From contig JASBNA010000010.1 of NCBI GenBank assembly GCA_038087015.1, positions 744,001 through 808,000 of the forward strand: DNA of 64,000 nucleotides, given 5' to 3'. The notes beneath the pieces were generated by a model. It had not been told where the DNA came from. It worked only from the letters and a program-made list of their open reading frames with translations, and ran no database searches. Origin of the DNA: Cerrena zonata. Taxonomy: Eukaryota; Basidiomycota; Agaricomycetes; Polyporales; Cerrenaceae. Within the stretch, counting starts at the first letter, position 1; each line of letters starts with the position of its first letter. Shown here piece after piece: positions 1 through 11,230 of this stretch. A program made the position numbers and the translations under genes.

Positions 1-1597
1 ATGCTCGAATATGACATCGCTATGCTGCATAACTGCAGGCCCGATTGGCAATTTCGTTATCTCTAGGGGGATTATAAGTATAGTAAGGGGAGATAATGTG
101 CTCATACCCACCACAGTGTCCGTCAAATAACGATTGACTCGGTGGGGTGGCAGTGGTTGTTCAACGCTCACGTCCAACGAACGTCGCTTTTTGATCACCT
201 CTCTCACTCGACGTTCCCAAAATCTGGATGCACTTCATACCAAAAGACAGAGCCGTGGTCGACAAGCAACCCTGCTCAGAATGTGGTATCCAATACTGCT
301 GTTTGACTTGTTGGTTATTACAAGGATGAGACTCCCCCAGCATACACAAGTCGGATGTAAACACTCTATAGTGCACCAGCAACAACAGTCAGAAAGCATA
401 TAAAGCAAGACACATAAAACATCCAGAATAAAAGAACGACAGGTTCGTTTTCATTCCTTTGCACACCTTGTCATTGTCTTGATTCCGATCTTCTACATTT
501 GACCTTCCCGCAATGTTGCAATGAAAGAGTGGAGGATACTTGGTCTCGTAAGATCGCGGCAATCTCTTCTACAGCTAGGTAGAGAACTTTATGGGGTGAA
601 TGATACAATAGGTGAATCCGCGGCCGCAGTATCATCACTTGTACGTCAACCCTGGTAGAAGATTCGTAGGATGGGGAAGAGGTGATGAGATAGAGAATGT
701 CGAGATCCGACCCTCAATTGCAGAACTGGTGATGGTAGAGCATACGAGGTGATCCGTTCAAGTATTTGTTTATTTCCAATGGTACGTTTGGGGTAGGTTG
801 TAGGTCATAACTAGAGGTGTTGTTTATGGAGTGCCTAGACACGCCAGTATGCATTTCATCGAATGGTTTATATGACTTACTAGAAATTCTTTTCAACACA
901 TCTATATTCATATCTATATCTCTTTCTCCCACTTAAAGGTAGCGCAGATGCCTCTCCAAAAACGATTCTTTCGTCCCGTTAAGCTATTTGCTTTGTATGT
1001 ACAGCGGTCTAAAGGGAGAAGGTTAGTTATAGGAGGAAAGGCGGACTCGAAGTACGACTCGGGAAGCTCATCCATTCACCGGTATGGAGTGACTTGGCAC
1101 TGTATACAGGCTACTCGATGTAAAGTAGCACTATTGACCTAAGAGGCACTCGAAATGGGTGAACCCGAAGGAATACAAGTTAGAGCCAGGAGAGAAAGGT
1201 GCAAAGTAAGAAAGGCTAGTGACGAGAGCCCAAGAAGAGACAGACTGAGACAGACATCGTCAGAGACAACATCCGAAGTAGAGGCATATTGAACATAGTA
1301 ATACTTGTAAGCATGGTCGAACTCCTGGCCGGGCTCGATCGAACGATCGACTCGGAAAATAGTTATTTCCGCCCCATTATGTTACGTCACTGGCAGTACG
1401 CTCGGAGTCACTGTTTGTCTCAACTACCACAACGTTTCTCCCCGGAAATCACATATGACCATATTGTGGTCCATTATGAGCCCATGTTGAGCTACGACAC
1501 AATGCTACGACACAATGCTACTCGGAAGAGTTGTGTGTCAGGACAATGCATGAGTTTCACGCGATTGATCCATGGCCCTCAGAATTCCGGTGCTGTA
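1..1597. repeat. Unit A, left arm of a duplicated segment
   Basis: This stretch resembles 11231-12985 base for base over long runs, with many substitutions and small indels; for example both copies carry the phrase around 'gagcatacgaggtgat' (about 738-753 and 11958-11973) and 'tgtctcaactaccac' (about 1415 and 12790). No open frame is kept between the two copies, so I see no supportable gene. A 13-base direct duplication (tacgacacaatgc twice, near 1493-1518) is private to this copy. The arm is interrupted by a transposon at the TA at 1596-1597 and resumes at 5278. Confidence 0.75.
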
Positions 1598-1640
1598 CAG
1601 TGTGTTGCATAATAAATGAGACTCAACTCGCGCGAGCGAG
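1598..1640 (+). repeat. Left terminal inverted repeat of the transposon
   Basis: It matches the reverse complement of 5235-5277 over about 43 bases with two mismatches and is preceded by the TA target duplicate at 1596-1597. The inner part is a CG-rich CGCGCGAG motif. Confidence 0.92.
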
Positions 1641-1747
1641 GTATCCCTCCTTCCAAATGTGGACAATAGCGCCTATATTCTGTGACTGTGTGACAATCGA
1701 GATGATATCGAGTGCAAGTGAGCCTGAAGTACGAGTACTTAGTCTTA

Positions 1748-2813
1748 ATGGCCCCCCACCTTTCTAATGACTTGCGCGAGCGTATTGTGGTCTGGCATCA
1801 TGCCGGACGCTCGACAGAGGATATAGTAGAGCTTTCAGGGTGCTCCAGATCCACAGTTTTCCGTATACTCAAGACATATCGTGAAACTGGGGGTGTTCAA
1901 ACAACTATCACAGAGTCTCGTGGTTGTCGTCGTGTGCTCGACACTGATGATATTGCATATATGCGTGCAGTCCTTGATGCAGACCCTACTCTATACTTGG
2001 ATGAAATTCAAGAAAAGTTATTTGATGTCCGAGATGTCGATGTATCTCTGGCTACCATATCACGCTCTCTACGTCGTCTTGCACTTTCTCACAAAGTAGT
2101 CGCTCATTCTGCACTCGAACGGAATGAGGAGCTGCGAGCAGCATGGCAAGCAGAGTGGGGGCATTTCCCAATGGACTGGTATGTTTGGACTGATGAGTCT
2201 GGAATCGATGGGTTTACCAGTCAGCGAATGGGAGGGTGGAGTCCCATAGGCACTGCGTGTGTGAGACGAGCGATGTTCTTACAAGGGCAAAAGTACTCAA
2301 TCTTACCAGCTCTGTCTGTGGATGGGATGATTGCACTGGATATCTTCGAGGGCTCAATAAATAAGGAGAGGTTCATTGCATTTGTCCGTGAGGAGCTTGT
2401 AAGATAACTTCCATATTGACACCCCTTTTCTGCATTCTGATAAAACTACAGGCTCCAAAGCTTAATCCATTTCCAGGATCTCGTAGCATTGTCGTTATGG
2501 ATAACTGTACTATTCATCACGATGAAGAGATCAGGCGTATCATTGAGGATGAATGTGGTATGTCAGCATTACTCATGACTCAAATTATGTATTATTTATG
2601 GTTTCTGCAGGTGCAAAACTTGTACACCTACCACCCTATTCACCTGACTTCAATCCCATCGAACAGGCTTTTCACAGTGTCAAAGCTTGGCTTCATCGGA
2701 ATGAGAAAGAAGCTACTATTCCAGAGGCCCGACAGTGGCTTATTCATCAGGCTGTCATGTCTATATCTTCAGAGGATGCTGAGGGGTGGATTAGGAACTG
2801 CGGATATGAATGA
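1748..2813 (+). CDS. DDE transposase, Tc1/mariner (IS630-like), 3 exons
   Basis: Exons are 1748-2398, 2452-2557 and 2611-2813; both introns are GT-AG, and the joined frame is 960 nt (319 aa). The ATG at 1748 starts MAPHLSND, just ahead of a helix-turn-helix region (about residues 5-55, with STEDIVELSGCSRSTVFRIL) and a second winged-helix-like segment. The DDE core shows Asp149 in WTDESGID, Asp234 in VVMDNCTIHH and Glu270 in PPYSPDFNPIEQAF, all hallmarks of this superfamily. The enzyme would excise and integrate the surrounding element at TA sites in the nucleus. No stop or frameshift is visible, so it may be functional. By my count there are 35 residues between the second Asp and the Glu. Confidence 0.92.
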
Positions 2814-2899
2814 TTATGTACAAGGTCAAGAAAATAGCTGATTATGAACAATATGTAAAATATGTCTCGAAAATTCTAAAAGAAACAGAAATCGATAGA

Positions 2900-4653
2900 T
2901 TACTCGGACTTCCAGTCACGACAGAAGACACGAAGCTTAAGCACCTGCCCATCAACAGCGCCAGTGAGATCACGGAGAACAGCAACATCAACTTCAGGAA
3001 TGATGTCGGGGGTATAGTCAAGACGAGCAAGACGATCTTCGTACATGGTAAAGTCAATGCCTTTCTGTAATTTGAAGTCCCGAAGGCAAAGCCGAAGTTG
3101 TTCCTGAGCCTTGGGATCAGGCTGATGTACAGGCGATGTGGACGGGAGAGGTGCATGTTGAGAACCATGGCGTTCAGCCAGGTTAGTTAACATTGGCAAC
3201 ATTGCAGTCATAAGGAGGGCGGTCGGATCAACCGTAGGTTGCAGGTTCTCATTTGAATGACTTCGGGGACCTAGACGACCACGAGGCTTCGGGGCAATGA
3301 GACGACCATCGACGACAGAGTCAAACTCAATCGTGTTGGGTGGTTGACGAATCGTAGCTTGGCCAGCAACCTAGAAAGAAGAGTTAGTGAACTACATACC
3401 ACAGACAATGATGGGACACATACCACTGCAGACGACCACACCTTGAATCGTCGGTTATTGATACAGATATGCTCACCATTGGCAGTGACAAAGCACACAC
3501 CAGGCTCACCATGCTCACCGGAGTGAGCATTGCACAACCACTCCTTCTTGATCAGCAGGATGACTTCAGCTTCACGCCGAGTAGCTTCACTGAAATGTTC
3601 GAAGCGAGGAACCTAACGATGACATGAGAAACTTGAATAATATAAATAGGAACATAGACATCTCGCGTTACCTTGGTTCCGTAACTCAGCTCTTCATCTC
3701 CAGGCCCTTGTATGATGTCCTCAACAGCAGCAATAGGCTAACATAGTCGATTAGTATACGATCACATTGAAAAGAGAAACCTTACCCTTTTGTGCTGTCG
3801 GAAAGGCTCCAAAGTGTCAAGATTGATCTCGACACTGACAGAAACATGCAAACGATTCTTCTTCATCAGCGCGTCTCACAAGACAACAAACTCCGGGTTG
3901 GTCTCGATGGTAGGTGCACCAGCCTTTCCGCCACTGTCGAGATATCACTATGAGTAATTTACATGAAAGATATAAGAGAAACTTACTTAGAGCTTGTATA
4001 CCATAGTTTGAATGCCGGTCCACAGGTAACACCAGGTCTGAATGTCTCAGCTAGGTCATGAAAAGCCAAAGCTGCCATGAGTAACTCCGAACGAGTGGTC
4101 TCCGAAGTTATATCAATCCGACCAGATTTTGTAATGCGATCGAGCTTCGTGATGGGCTTGGACCGTGTAGACAACTTGTGCGTGGCAGTCCACACCAATG
4201 TGACCATAGTGAGGTAGCCTTCGACAGGGTCTATGTAAGGTTATTAGCACGACAGTACATTTGAAATGGAAATTGAGATTGTACCTTCTTCGAGTTCCGT
4301 AACTTCTGTCAATTGGGTTTGAGTCGGCTCAGGAGCCTGGGCAATGGCGGGTTTTTTGGTAATCGTGACACTGGCCGAGCGTGCACGGGTACGCTCCTGC
4401 ATTGCTGCAATCTCTTCCTCAGAGTGGTAGAACCGAGGTGGATTGACCCCACCATCTTCAAAGAGTGTCAGCAAGTTTCAAGAGGGAAATAACAGAAATT
4501 CGCACCGATCCAAGCAGGTTTTCGTGTCCACCCAGCTGAAGCAGGTTGTGATGGAGCTGACCTTCTCCAATCTTGTGAACTGGGGTCATAGTGAAGGATT
4601 TGGAGGTCTTGAGGAGCAGCCTGTCGAGTAAGAGACTTGGAGGATGAAGACAT
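2900..4653 (-). pseudogene. Transposon cargo gene with SAM-like C-terminus, in-frame TGA
   Basis: Seven exons on the minus strand: 4653-4506, 4455-4285, 4230-3987, 3933-3786, 3737-3672, 3612-3424 and 3370-2900. They sum to 1437 nt (478 codons) and all introns are GT-AG. The predicted protein starts MSSSSKSLTRQAAP. Its middle has a Cys/His patch (WLCNAHSGEHGEPGVCF, then NGEHICINNRRFKVW), and it ends in a segment resembling a sterile alpha motif (about IDFTMYEDRLARLDYTP to CRDW). I recall similar Cys/His-plus-SAM hypothetical proteins in agaricomycetes but know no function. A TGA at 3878-3876 lies in exon 4 between FVVL and DALMKK, and coding similarity continues after it. The most likely explanation is a nonsense mutation, so the copy is probably broken. 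Confidence 0.7.
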
Positions 4654-5234
4654 TTTGATATCAACAGACAGGAGGACAGAGCTGGAGAAGATGGTAGTGG
4701 ACGTTGTCTGTTGAGCACTCTTATACCCCTACCCATCTACGAAGAGTATCGTTCGATTTCTTTTCTGAATTTCTGAAACATTTACAGTGGAGTGCGGACG
4801 TTGACAAAAGCAACATAGTACTTACCGCTTATCATGAGAAAGGTGGATGAGTGTGTGGGGCAGTGTCTTGTCGACGGCATGGTTGCTTCAGGTGCTGGGC
4901 TATACTGTATATAGTGTAGTTATCGTCCGACACAGACGGTGACCTGTTGAAGACGAAACTCGAACATATATGAGGTGTCATCATGACGGGAATCTAGGTG
5001 ACTAGGAGGCATACCAGAGACTCGGAGTAGAGACCAGCAAGTGAGTGAGTTGACAGTGGATGTAGCCATGCTCGAGATGTACCAACAGTGGAGTCAATGT
5101 TCATGTTGAACGTTGAACAACGTACACTGGCAAGCACGAAGTTCGAACCATCAGAGTGTGACAAACCGTCACCGCAGGCTGTGCGACGGCCGTGGGATTT
5201 TCTCTATTTAGACAAACGGACAATCTCGGACAAT

Positions 5235-5277
5235 CTCACTCGCGCGGGTTGAGTCTCATTTATTATGCAACACACTG
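5235..5277 (-). repeat. Right terminal inverted repeat of the transposon
   Basis: It is the reverse complement of 1598-1640 with two mismatches, and is followed by the TA target duplicate at 5278-5279. Confidence 0.92.
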
Positions 5278-8025
5278 TATGTTTAACTTATCAAACGATG
5301 ACTCTGTGGCACAATGATGCCGTGTTCCTCGAAGCGGTCAATAAATAGTCTGAAAGGTGGCATATAGTCTCTCGATCCTAAATATGGTTTGTTGTCTATT
5401 TTCCTCTTCATTCCTAGCTCCTCAAGACACATTCTCAACTTTGGGACGTTTTGCTTCCTAACAGGGTCTCTGGAACATCTGCTAGTACAGCTGCCAATTG
5501 GATTTCTGCTCAACTATCCACAACAGTGACTACGAACTCTTCTCCCCCTTCGTGTCCATTGGAGTCTACAGTTCATCGCAAAAGATGACCCGCTTCCAAC
5601 AAACTGCTTAGACAAAATGGATTTCTCGTCGTATTTCAAATCAAGATGGTTTCTGTTCCATGTTTAGGTCCGTTTCTTCCTATCTATGCACGTTACCTAT
5701 TCCCCATACGCAACCTGACCTTTTTCATCACAAGGCGTATGGCATGATTTAACATCCATCGTGTACTTTCTGTTGACACCCATCTTTACTGGTCATACCC
5801 TTCCCAGGGACTTGCCACCTAATGGCAACTCGAAATGAGCGCGAGAGACAGGCGTTCTGCAACACCATGTTTCATTTACTGCATGTATGCTGTGGAGCCG
5901 AAGGCTAGAGGACGATCCATCGATGTTGCGTGTGAGCTTCACGTCCACAATGATAGCTCTAACGTCGAAGTAAAATCCTTCAATCCTCCTGGCCAATCAG
6001 CCACAGGAAGCTTCGAAAACTCTAGTACCTCATTATGCCCACTCGATAGCATGATATCAACCCATCTTTGCAATCCCATGTGCCCTCCTGTATCCGACAT
6101 GGCTTCCCTACGTCAGTATACATTCGGGCTTCGTGATATCTCAGTGCACGACATCGATTTATCCTGGATCACCTTGAAGTTGTCGGTGGACACGTGGGTA
6201 CCAATCTTGTGTCGACCTGGCTTTCCATCTGGTCTTCTCTCAGGTCCTCCTAGTGCAACACTCATCACAACCTAAACTATCCTTTCGGCTCAGTTTCTGA
6301 TCGACCGTGTTCGCATCTTCAATGTATAATACCCTCATCGTGTCAACAGCCCCAAATCTCAACGGTTGACAGAGGCGCTATCCAGCACGAAACCTTTCTC
6401 AAACACGCCATTCGACCATGCGACCATAGGAGCATGGAGATCCGGTTCAGGAAAACGTTGAACACCCTCAAATGCCCTGTCAGCTCGAAAGAGACATCAA
6501 CATTCATGGGAAAAGACCTCAGTTGGAACAGTCCTGTTCGTTTGTACGTCCTATGTCGTGATCCAGGGCCAGCTTGCTGATGCTGTAAAATCGCAGAAAT
6601 TACCTTACCCAAACGATACTCCAGAAACCCAGTTGAAGGATGTAAACTTGAACAATCTCTCTAGAAGGCAACTGCCGAGCCTGTCATCTATGCCACTGTC
6701 AGCCTAATTATCGTGTGTATCCAAGTTCGATGGACGTCGTCTCAGGTGATTTCCTTCTTTTGTAGCCTACTAACTTAGTAATTAATAGATTGCAGAAAGC
6801 TTCAATACCCGCTCCATTCGTCGCTTACTCTTACCTGTATCTTTATAGTCCACAATATAAATGAAACTCAAGGTGGAAGTGTTTTCCCATGACTATTGCA
6901 TGTCGCTTTCTTACCTTTTCGATGCTGGATGTAAGGATTGGGTCCCATTAATGATCCGCATTGATGTAGGAAGCATCTTCCCCAAGCACAAGTCCCATTG
7001 ACAATTTTGAGTCCATTGATACTGCTGTCCCCTTATATATGCATATGCATCCATTAGGATTAGGTGGGGTACAGTTTTGACCGGGGCACATGGTGTTATA
7101 GCAAGTTGTGTTCTTTATCCTTATCGTCCTTATCTTGTAAGGCTAGCACCGTCCTCAACTGCGTTCTAACCTCTGACCGCTCACCTCCCTTTTACGATCA
7201 GGAGGCGTCGTATGCATATGCATGCCTCTCCATCTAACCTAGGGATTATACTGAGACCAATGCGACGGAATCGAATCTTCATCACGGTATCTCAAGATGC
7301 ACGCCTGTGGTCATGATCGCGCATTCAAGTTGTTTTGAAAGCAATGCCTCTTTCAGAACAGAGATATACCTTAAAATGAAAAGCGGACACTAGAAGCGAA
7401 AGAAGCAGCTGAATCATCTACCCAGCAGGAACACTACACATCAGTCTATCAATGATGGATGGCGAGACCTCCCTTTGGGAGATCTTCGTCCTTGTTGTTT
7501 TCATCTCACCTCTACTGATAAACGATCAATACAGTATGACAATAAGCTCCTTGATGATTCTGCAGAGGTGTCTAGCTATCTCAATCTTCGTATGAATGAA
7601 ATAGGATGGCTTGCTATCTCACATCCATCGGTCAGCCGTTGTTCCGTTTTTGCTTTTGCTGTGTTTTAATGGTTCTCATACCTCGCAAGAGTGGCAGCGG
7701 ATCATCTCGCATTGAAAACTTCCATCTGCGAGCGACTATATGGGTATTCAGACATGTTGTTATTTTCTTGTCCATATGCACATCTGATCGGTGTTCCATT
7801 TCAAACGGAATTAACATCGGACATTCAGAATGACCACGCCTTCGCATGGTGCGACTTGCTTGAGGTTATTTCCGACCTCGATACCCTTATTAAGCGCAAT
7901 TGTTATACTGTTGGAACCGTTCTTGGTTGTTTCTCCAGCCTCAACTGCCCGCCGGGCGATGTTCAATCATCAAATTGGCCGGAACACACCGATTTCACCT
8001 ATGGGATGATAAGGGGCAATCACCC
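5278..8025. repeat. Unit A, right arm of the duplicated segment
   Basis: It continues the similarity to unit B (about 12985-14865): shared runs include 'tagtctgaaaggtggcat' near 5350 and 13033, and 'cagctgccaattgg' near 5490 and 13170. Short frames occur (for example 5835-6275), but the frame is not preserved in unit B, so I do not call a gene. The last part, before the TATA box at 8026, is the most conserved and probably holds the promoter of the downstream DUF6533 gene. Confidence 0.6.
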
Positions 8026-8032
8026 TATAAAT
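8026..8032 (+). promoter_or_regulatory. TATA box of DUF6533 copy 1
   Basis: TATAAAT lies 76 bases before the ATG at 8108, followed by a pyrimidine-rich leader. The same box and the downstream 'attcagg' occur at 14866 before copy 2. Confidence 0.55.
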
Positions 8033-8107
8033 TCAGGTCTCTATTTCACTTTACTCTCATCTCTAGATTCATTCCTCTCACACATTGCTGAGTCTTCTCT
8101 TACTAGC

Positions 8108-9947
8108 ATGTCAGAACTGGGCTTGACACCCGAGAAAGCAATTTTGGCCTTGTAAGATCCATAATTCCATTATTATCACTTTTTAACCTAGTCTGTTTTT
8201 TCCAGCTCAGAAAACCGTAATCAAATATTTGTACTTCTCTCTGCATTAAGTAACCTCCCACTATAGAATCACGCATATGTCTGTGATCTGAAACTATTTA
8301 TAGCTCTTGCAGTCTATGATGCAACTTTGACATTTCCTATAGAAATCAGATTCATTTGGCAAAGGAAGTTTGGTACTGGGGTAATATTATATATCCTGAT
8401 CAGATATACTACTATCCTTGGTCTATTATTTACCACCCTCAATGCACTCAATATTTCAGGAACAGTGCTTGTAAGTAAATATTTATGATATGATTACCTG
8501 ATTTCTTCTAACTATCTAAAATATTAATATTTAGGGGCAAGTGAATGATGCTTATCTCAAATTCAACAATTCTGATTCATAAAGACAGTTGCAAGATACT
8601 GAGTATTAGTTCATATGTTGCACAAATCTCTTCTCTATTGTCATATGCTGGTAAGTAGATAATATGACATTTGTGATATTCCATTCACTGATAACAAATT
8701 ATAGCATTTAACTGTATACGTATCTGGGGAGTTTGCTTACACAAATGGATCCCCACTATACTGGTATTTCTTCTCAGTCTGTTTAACCCAGTTATCAACA
8801 TAGTAAGTATCCCTTTCTATTGAAGTAAATTGATATTTATACTCTCAATAGTACCTTGCAGCTATAGTTAACTCAGGGTCTTACACAATTGTACCCTCAG
8901 GACTATTAGCAGGCTGTTGGAATAATCCAATCATTATTCCCTATCCCTAGTAAGCCATTATATGTGTCTTTAAACTATTGACATTAACTTCTTATAGTTG
9001 TAAATACTCCAGCTCATGCTATATGATACATTTGCTGATATGTATTGGGTAGTAGGAGTGATTACTAGGGCAGTTTCTGTGGCTACTGATGCTGTGATAC
9101 TTGGCCTTACACTTTGGGAGACACACTATATCTTCAAAGCAAACAAAGAGACTAGAGCTAATCACCCTCTGATTGCTGTGTTAGCATATAATAGTAATGC
9201 TATTTTTCTTGACATTGTGATATACTAATCAGTGTTATTTTCAGGTTGCATTCAATTTGGGTATGCTTATAACCTTTGTTTGTTTTATTCAAGTTATGCT
9301 TATTTATATCAGCATACTTCTTATTGTGAATCTTATTTCAGTGATCCTTAACATATTTTCTGTTGCAAGCAGTTTGGTAAGAAAAATCAACAATTCTGAC
9401 TTGTTATGATCTGATCAGATTGAATCTAGCCAAATGTTTCCAGTTATATCTTTATTCAAGAAGTGTAAGAATTATGAAATAAAACATTGCCTATTATATG
9501 ACTAATTTTATTTATTTCATAGGATCACATCTATTATACTTTCACACTTTATCCTCAACCTTAGCTCTATCTCTGAGAAGAGAAACCATTGCATAGAGAG
9601 TATATTTGCCTCTACCATAGAAAGAAATTTAACAATCTCTTGGAGTATTTTATTGGATGGTAGGGAAGGAGGTGCAGAAGGAAAAGTACAGGAGTGGATT
9701 CAACATCAGGGATGCCTGTCATCAATTGAATCAACTGATATTGAAAATGTCATTACATCCAACAATGAAGAGACAATGTTGAAAACTAGGTAAGTTTTAA
9801 AATATTCTTTTGAAATGCCAATAACTCATGGGAAATGTCTCAAGTCCATCTGACATCACCCACAGCCATGATTTATCCACCTCTTATGCCACAAATACCA
9901 CCACTGTTCCTATAGTAGAGGAGAAGATGTTATTAGACATTGTATAG
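8108..9947 (+). CDS. DUF6533-family multipass membrane protein, copy 1 (14 exons)
   Basis: Exons: 8108-8151, 8206-8249, 8304-8470, 8535-8536, 8589-8650, 8705-8802, 8852-8949, 8998-8999, 9053-9193, 9245-9260, 9313-9376, 9430-9464, 9523-9789, 9845-9947. The sum is 1143 nt, giving 380 aa. The family signature is LTLAVYDATLTFPIEI followed by WQ and an IRY motif near residues 27-65. About seven hydrophobic segments follow, including VITRAVSVATDAVILGLTLW and the C-terminal ITSIILSHFILNL. DUF6533 proteins are basidiomycete membrane proteins of unknown function. Two exons are only 2 nt long (GG and TT); without them the frame does not close. The intron after GG starts with GC (GCAAGT). Copies 1 and 2 form one subfamily, with a C-terminus different from that of copies 3-5. 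Confidence 0.8.
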
Positions 9948-11230
9948 ACTTTCCACTGGACTCTTTCAATTTCAACAGTTATCTTACTTATTCTCATTCC
10001 CATTGACGCTCCAGCATCATATTAATCCTCATAGAACATATTTCTAATTCCAGCAGAAAGTATAAGTTGTTTCAGTTGTGAAAAGGTGGATATAGCGAGA
10101 CAGGGCGTAAAGATGAACCACAGGAAGAGAAGAAACACGGATGAGCGGGAGGATGGTCGAGGCACATATTATTGAAGTAATGCATCTCCCAACAGAGTAG
10201 CAAACACTGAAAGCCAATGGTTTGTCTCAACAGCGACTTGTCATCCAATAAGAGGCATAGATGTATTTAGTACATACATGGCGGGCTTTATCTCTGAAAC
10301 ACTTCTGTTGCGATGAAAACTTATTGTATATAACAGATTCTGCCTAGAAGATTGCACAATGAACATAGAAATATGATTTTCTTGTAGATCACTGCGTAGT
10401 ACGTGGTGTCTATACAATCATCAAACAGTACCATATTCCGCGCGTAACTTTCCGTAGATGATACCAGAGATAAGAACATATCACAATAAAGGAGACATAA
10501 AGACGGAACTTGCTACTACGCTAGGGCTTAATGTATCGTACGAGATAATGCAGTGTTTCTTCTATGCTACCCTTCTCCCGACATCCAAATGAGTAGACGC
10601 AACAGACACAAAAAGAGAGAGATGGAAGTATCTCGTTATTTTGTCGAGTCTAATGATCGCAGACGGAAAGAACAAGGGAACGGAACTTGTTCTCACAAAT
10701 CCAACTTGATACCTGACGGAAAGGTTCTCATATATGGAGAGATTGAGGTAGAAATTGTGTTTGGTGATGATACGAACATGAATGTAAGTGAGTTCGACAT
10801 CACCTATAAGTAACCTTGCTCAGCCTCGACGAGTCGTTTTCCTTGTGCAGTGGAACGTCCGGTTGATTTGGTTGATTTCTTCAACACGACGAATGATATA
10901 ACATTGAAGAAGGTGCGATGTCCTTCCATCCCTGTTGATGATTGTGGGACACGACGAAGACGAAAGAGGTCTGGGCACGTATATAAAGCTCAAGGCTGTC
11001 CGAAAAGTATGCGAACATGGCAGGGACCATCGGGAGTCATCAATGAGGAGTACAAACAAGATTTGTAGGTCTCTTCGGAAAGCGCAAATACCATTCGGGT
11101 ACATTTTCTACGGAGTAGCTGCCAAGATTACAATGAATACCACAGTAATGGTGTCGGATAGCAAATATAGACCGTGATTGATAATAGCCAACGACTATTA
11201 CTCTCAAAAGGAGTGGGTGACCTGTGTGCA
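9948..11230. other. Spacer between units A and B
   Basis: No repeat partner was recognised for most of this stretch. An 86-codon frame at 10553-10813 (basic, Lys/Arg-rich, containing GKVLIYGEIEVEIVFGDD) and a second at 10935-11177 might be parts of one spliced gene through a GT-AG pair near 10783-10850, but I recognise neither and the joined frame soon meets a stop. I see nothing else. Confidence 0.4.

Larger units (their letters stand above)
1598..5277. mobile_element. Tc1/mariner-type DNA transposon, 3680 bp, carrying a second gene
   Basis: The ends are inverted repeats of about 43 bases beginning CAGTGTGTTGCATAATAAAT, with two mismatches, and both ends abut a TA dinucleotide (1596-1597 and 5278-5279), the target duplication typical of the Tc1/mariner/IS630 superfamily. 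Inside are a transposase gene on the plus strand (1748-2813) and a seven-exon gene on the minus strand (4653-2900). The paralogous segment near 12975-12985 reads straight through with a single TA and lacks the whole element, so the boundaries and the membership of both genes are well supported. A typical member of this superfamily is 1-2 kb with a single gene, so the cargo is unusual. Confidence 0.9.

Noticed and set aside
5130..5150. GTTCGAACC-like string considered as a tRNA T-arm
   Set aside because: No matching A-box or cloverleaf around it; it lies inside the transposon end region.
7691..8155. 154-codon frame running into the start of DUF6533 copy 1
   Set aside because: It contains the TATA box, is not preserved before copy 2 or the other copies, and the shared ATG at 8108 fits the family start.
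8250..8303. TAG/TAA codons just before the family core in DUF6533 copies 1, 4 and 5, first read as nonsense or frameshift mutations
   Set aside because: All five copies have GT...AG ends there with an intron of about 48-54 nt (8250-8303, 15075-15128, 32525-32572, 46232-46279, 58829-58875). Removing it gives ALTLAVYD-like joins in frame, so these are introns.
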